Source: Streptomyces sp. NBC_01231 (GTDB lineage Bacteria; Actinomycetota; Actinomycetes; Streptomycetales; Streptomycetaceae). From it: a DNA stretch of 64,000 nt. This document shows, one piece after another, positions 62,628-64,000 of the stretch (positions are counted from its first letter, which is position 1; every line of letters begins with the position of its first letter). The position numbers and the translations under genes are program-made. The notes under the pieces were generated by a model. It was not told where the DNA came from and did no database searches. It worked only from the letters and a program-made list of their open reading frames with translations. Location: assembly GCA_035999765.1 (NCBI GenBank), contig CP108521.1, positions 7,130,001-7,194,000 of the forward strand. Reading direction: 5' to 3'.

Positions 62628-64000
62628 ATGGGGTTCGCGCGGACGTGCTCGGTGGCGCTGGTGGGCGTCGAGGGCGTGGTGGTCGAGGTCCAGGCCGACC
62701 TCGAACCGGGAGTCGCCGCGTTCACGCTGGTGGGACTGCCGGACAAGAGCCTGACCGAGAGCCGGGACCGGGTCCGGGCCGCCGTGGTGAATTCCGGCGG
62801 CGAATGGCCGCAGAAGAAACTGACGGTGGGTCTCAGCCCCGCATCGGTACCGAAGGCGGGGTCCGGGTTCGATCTCGCTGTGGCCTGTGCCGTTCTCGGC
62901 GCCGCCGAGCGGATCGATCCGCGGGTGCTCGCCGACATCGTGATGATCGGCGAGCTGGGACTCGACGGACGGGTGCGTCCGGTCCGGGGCATCCTCCCGG
63001 CGGTGCTGGCCGCGGCCGACGCCGGCTACGAGCAGGTCGTCGTGCCCGAGTGCGCCGCCGCCGAGGCGGCCCTGGTGCCGGGCGTTTCCGTACTCGGGGT
63101 GCGCAGTCTGCGGCAGCTGATCGCGGTCCTCGCGGACGAGCCCGTGCCCGAGGAGGAACCGGACGAGACCGGCCGCCCGGACCCGCTGCTCGCCGGACTG
63201 CGGATGCCGGGCACCGGTGCGGCCACGGGCATGCACAGCATGGGTGCCGCCCAGCTCGACCACGGCCACGACCTCGCCGACGTGGTGGGCCAGATGTCGG
63301 CGCGTACGGCGGCGGAGGTCGCCGCGACGGGCGGACACCACCTGTTCCTGTCGGGTCCGCCCGGGGCCGGCAAGACGATGCTCGCGGAGCGGCTTCCCGC
63401 GGTCCTGCCCCCGCTCAGCCGGGAGGAGTCGTTGGAGGTCACGGCGGTGCATTCGGTGGCGGGGCTGCTGCCTCCGGGCAAGCCCCTGGTCGATGTCGCC
63501 CCCTACTGCGCCCCGCACCACTCGGCCACGATGCAGGCGCTGGTCGGCGGCGGTCAGGGTGTCGCGCGGCCCGGAGCGGTCTCGCTCTCTCACCGCGGTG
63601 TCCTGTTCTTGGATGAGACGCCCGAATTCAACAGCCAGGCCCTGGACGCCTTGCGCCAGCCACTGGAGGCGGGGCACGTGGTGATCGCGCGCAGTGCGGG
63701 GGTGGTGCGTTTCCCGGCGAAGTTCCTGATGGTGCTCGCGGCCAACCCCTGCCCGTGCGGACGCTTCTCCCGGACGGACGACATGTGCGAGTGCCCGCCC
63801 TCGGCGATCCGGCGTTACCAGGCCCGTCTCTCGGGCCCGCTGCTCGACCGGGTCGACCTCCGTGTCGAGGTGGACCGTGTCACCCGCGCCGAGCTGACGG
63901 GGCGCGGCGCCCGTGGGGAGTCGACGGCGACCGTGGCCGACCGTGTCCGGGGGGCCAGAGCGCGGGCACAGGCCCGACTGGCCGACACTCCCTGGCGCAC
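62628..64000 (+). CDS. comM: YifB/ComM-family Mg-chelatase-like ATPase (partial, runs off the end)
   Basis: The first ~457 residues of an AAA+ protein of the YifB/ComM family. MGFARTCSVALVGVEGVVVEVQ is the Lon-protease-like N-terminal domain. The Walker A is LSGPPGAGKTMLAERLP (about residues 241-257), Walker B VLFLDETPEFNSQALDALRQPLE, and the Cys cluster NPCPCGRFSRTDDMCECPP is the family zinc-like motif. ComM acts as a branch-migration helicase in transformation elsewhere. The gene is cut by the window end with no stop. ATG 62628 is one base after the yraN stop. Confidence 0.93.
   Translation, partial: MGFARTCSVALVGVEGVVVEVQADLEPGVAAFTLVGLPDKSLTESRDRVRAAVVNSGGEWPQKKLTVGLSPASVPKAGSGFDLAVACAVLGAAERIDPRVLADIVMIGELGLDGRVRPVRGILPAVLAAADAGYEQVVVPECAAAEAALVPGVSVLGVRSLRQLIAVLADEPVPEEEPDETGRPDPLLAGLRMPGTGAATGMHSMGAAQLDHGHDLADVVGQMSARTAAEVAATGGHHLFLSGPPGAGKTMLAERLPAVLPPLSREESLEVTAVHSVAGLLPPGKPLVDVAPYCAPHHSATMQALVGGGQGVARPGAVSLSHRGVLFLDETPEFNSQALDALRQPLEAGHVVIARSAGVVRFPAKFLMVLAANPCPCGRFSRTDDMCECPPSAIRRYQARLSGPLLDRVDLRVEVDRVTRAELTGRGARGESTATVADRVRGARARAQARLADTPWR

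Overview
This window is the core chromosome of a Streptomyces (Actinobacteria). GC content is very high, starts are often GTG, stops are mostly TGA, and the shadow frames are Arg/Pro/Ala-rich. The gene content is diagnostic: an HU protein with a histone-H1-like Lys/Ala/Thr tail (HupS), NdgR next to leuCD, an NsdA-type differentiation regulator, amtB-glnK-glnD, and four tandem type I signal peptidases (sipWXYZ). Nearly all of it is conserved housekeeping DNA. No prophage, IS, CRISPR, rRNA or integrated element was recognised.

Region by region. 1-4750: a small unknown ORF, a fumarylacetoacetate-hydrolase-family gene overlapping gltX, a HAD hydrolase, then five alternating Gln/Glu tRNAs closed by a strong terminator. 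5168-9379: ndgR divergent from leuCD, a 76-aa unknown gene, and hupS. 9493-18766: fbiD (F420 synthesis) on the minus strand, then an acyltransferase, gpsA and ddlA; DUF3515 and AsnC-like genes on the minus strand; thiL-thiD; rpmB (minus); and a FakA/YloV-like kinase. 18966-23869: a translationally coupled minus-strand pair, an HSP90-family ATPase followed by a 1023-aa helical-repeat (TPR-like) protein, lying between the FakA-like gene and recG. 24032-31546: recG, rsmD, coaD, a SepIVA/DivIVA-like gene, DUF177, rpmF, rnc and mutM. 31519-33208: HxlR-type regulator and CAP-domain protein (minus) separated by a long palindrome. 33378-42248: acyP, a 67-aa coiled-coil protein behind a structured leader, smc, the glucose permease gene glcP, an LLM-type flavin oxidoreductase (minus) and ftsY. 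42372-51117: prim-pol-domain protein (minus), nsdA with a single TTA codon, amtB-glnK-glnD with a GlnR half-site pair, and ffh. 51238-54598: methyltransferase (minus), proS carrying a palindromic in-frame insertion, and a SprT-like protein. 54968-64000: rpsP-khpA-rimM-trmD-rplS, sipW-X-Y-Z, NUDIX, DUF2469, yraN and the 5' part of comM/yifB.

The genes form functional blocks. These are charging of Glu/Gln tRNAs (gltX beside the tRNA array), leucine synthesis under NdgR, phospholipid and cell-wall precursors (acyltransferase, gpsA, ddlA), nitrogen sensing (AmtB-GlnK-GlnD), co-translational targeting and export (ftsY, ffh, four Sip peptidases), ribosome and tRNA maturation, and chromosome organisation (smc, hupS). 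The observations most worth following are the HSP90-TPR operon, the perfect palindrome in front of the HxlR gene, the TTA codon in nsdA, the palindromic insertion inside proS, the structured leaders before the 67-aa gene and rplS, and the runaway C-terminus of sipX that overlaps sipY by 113 nt.
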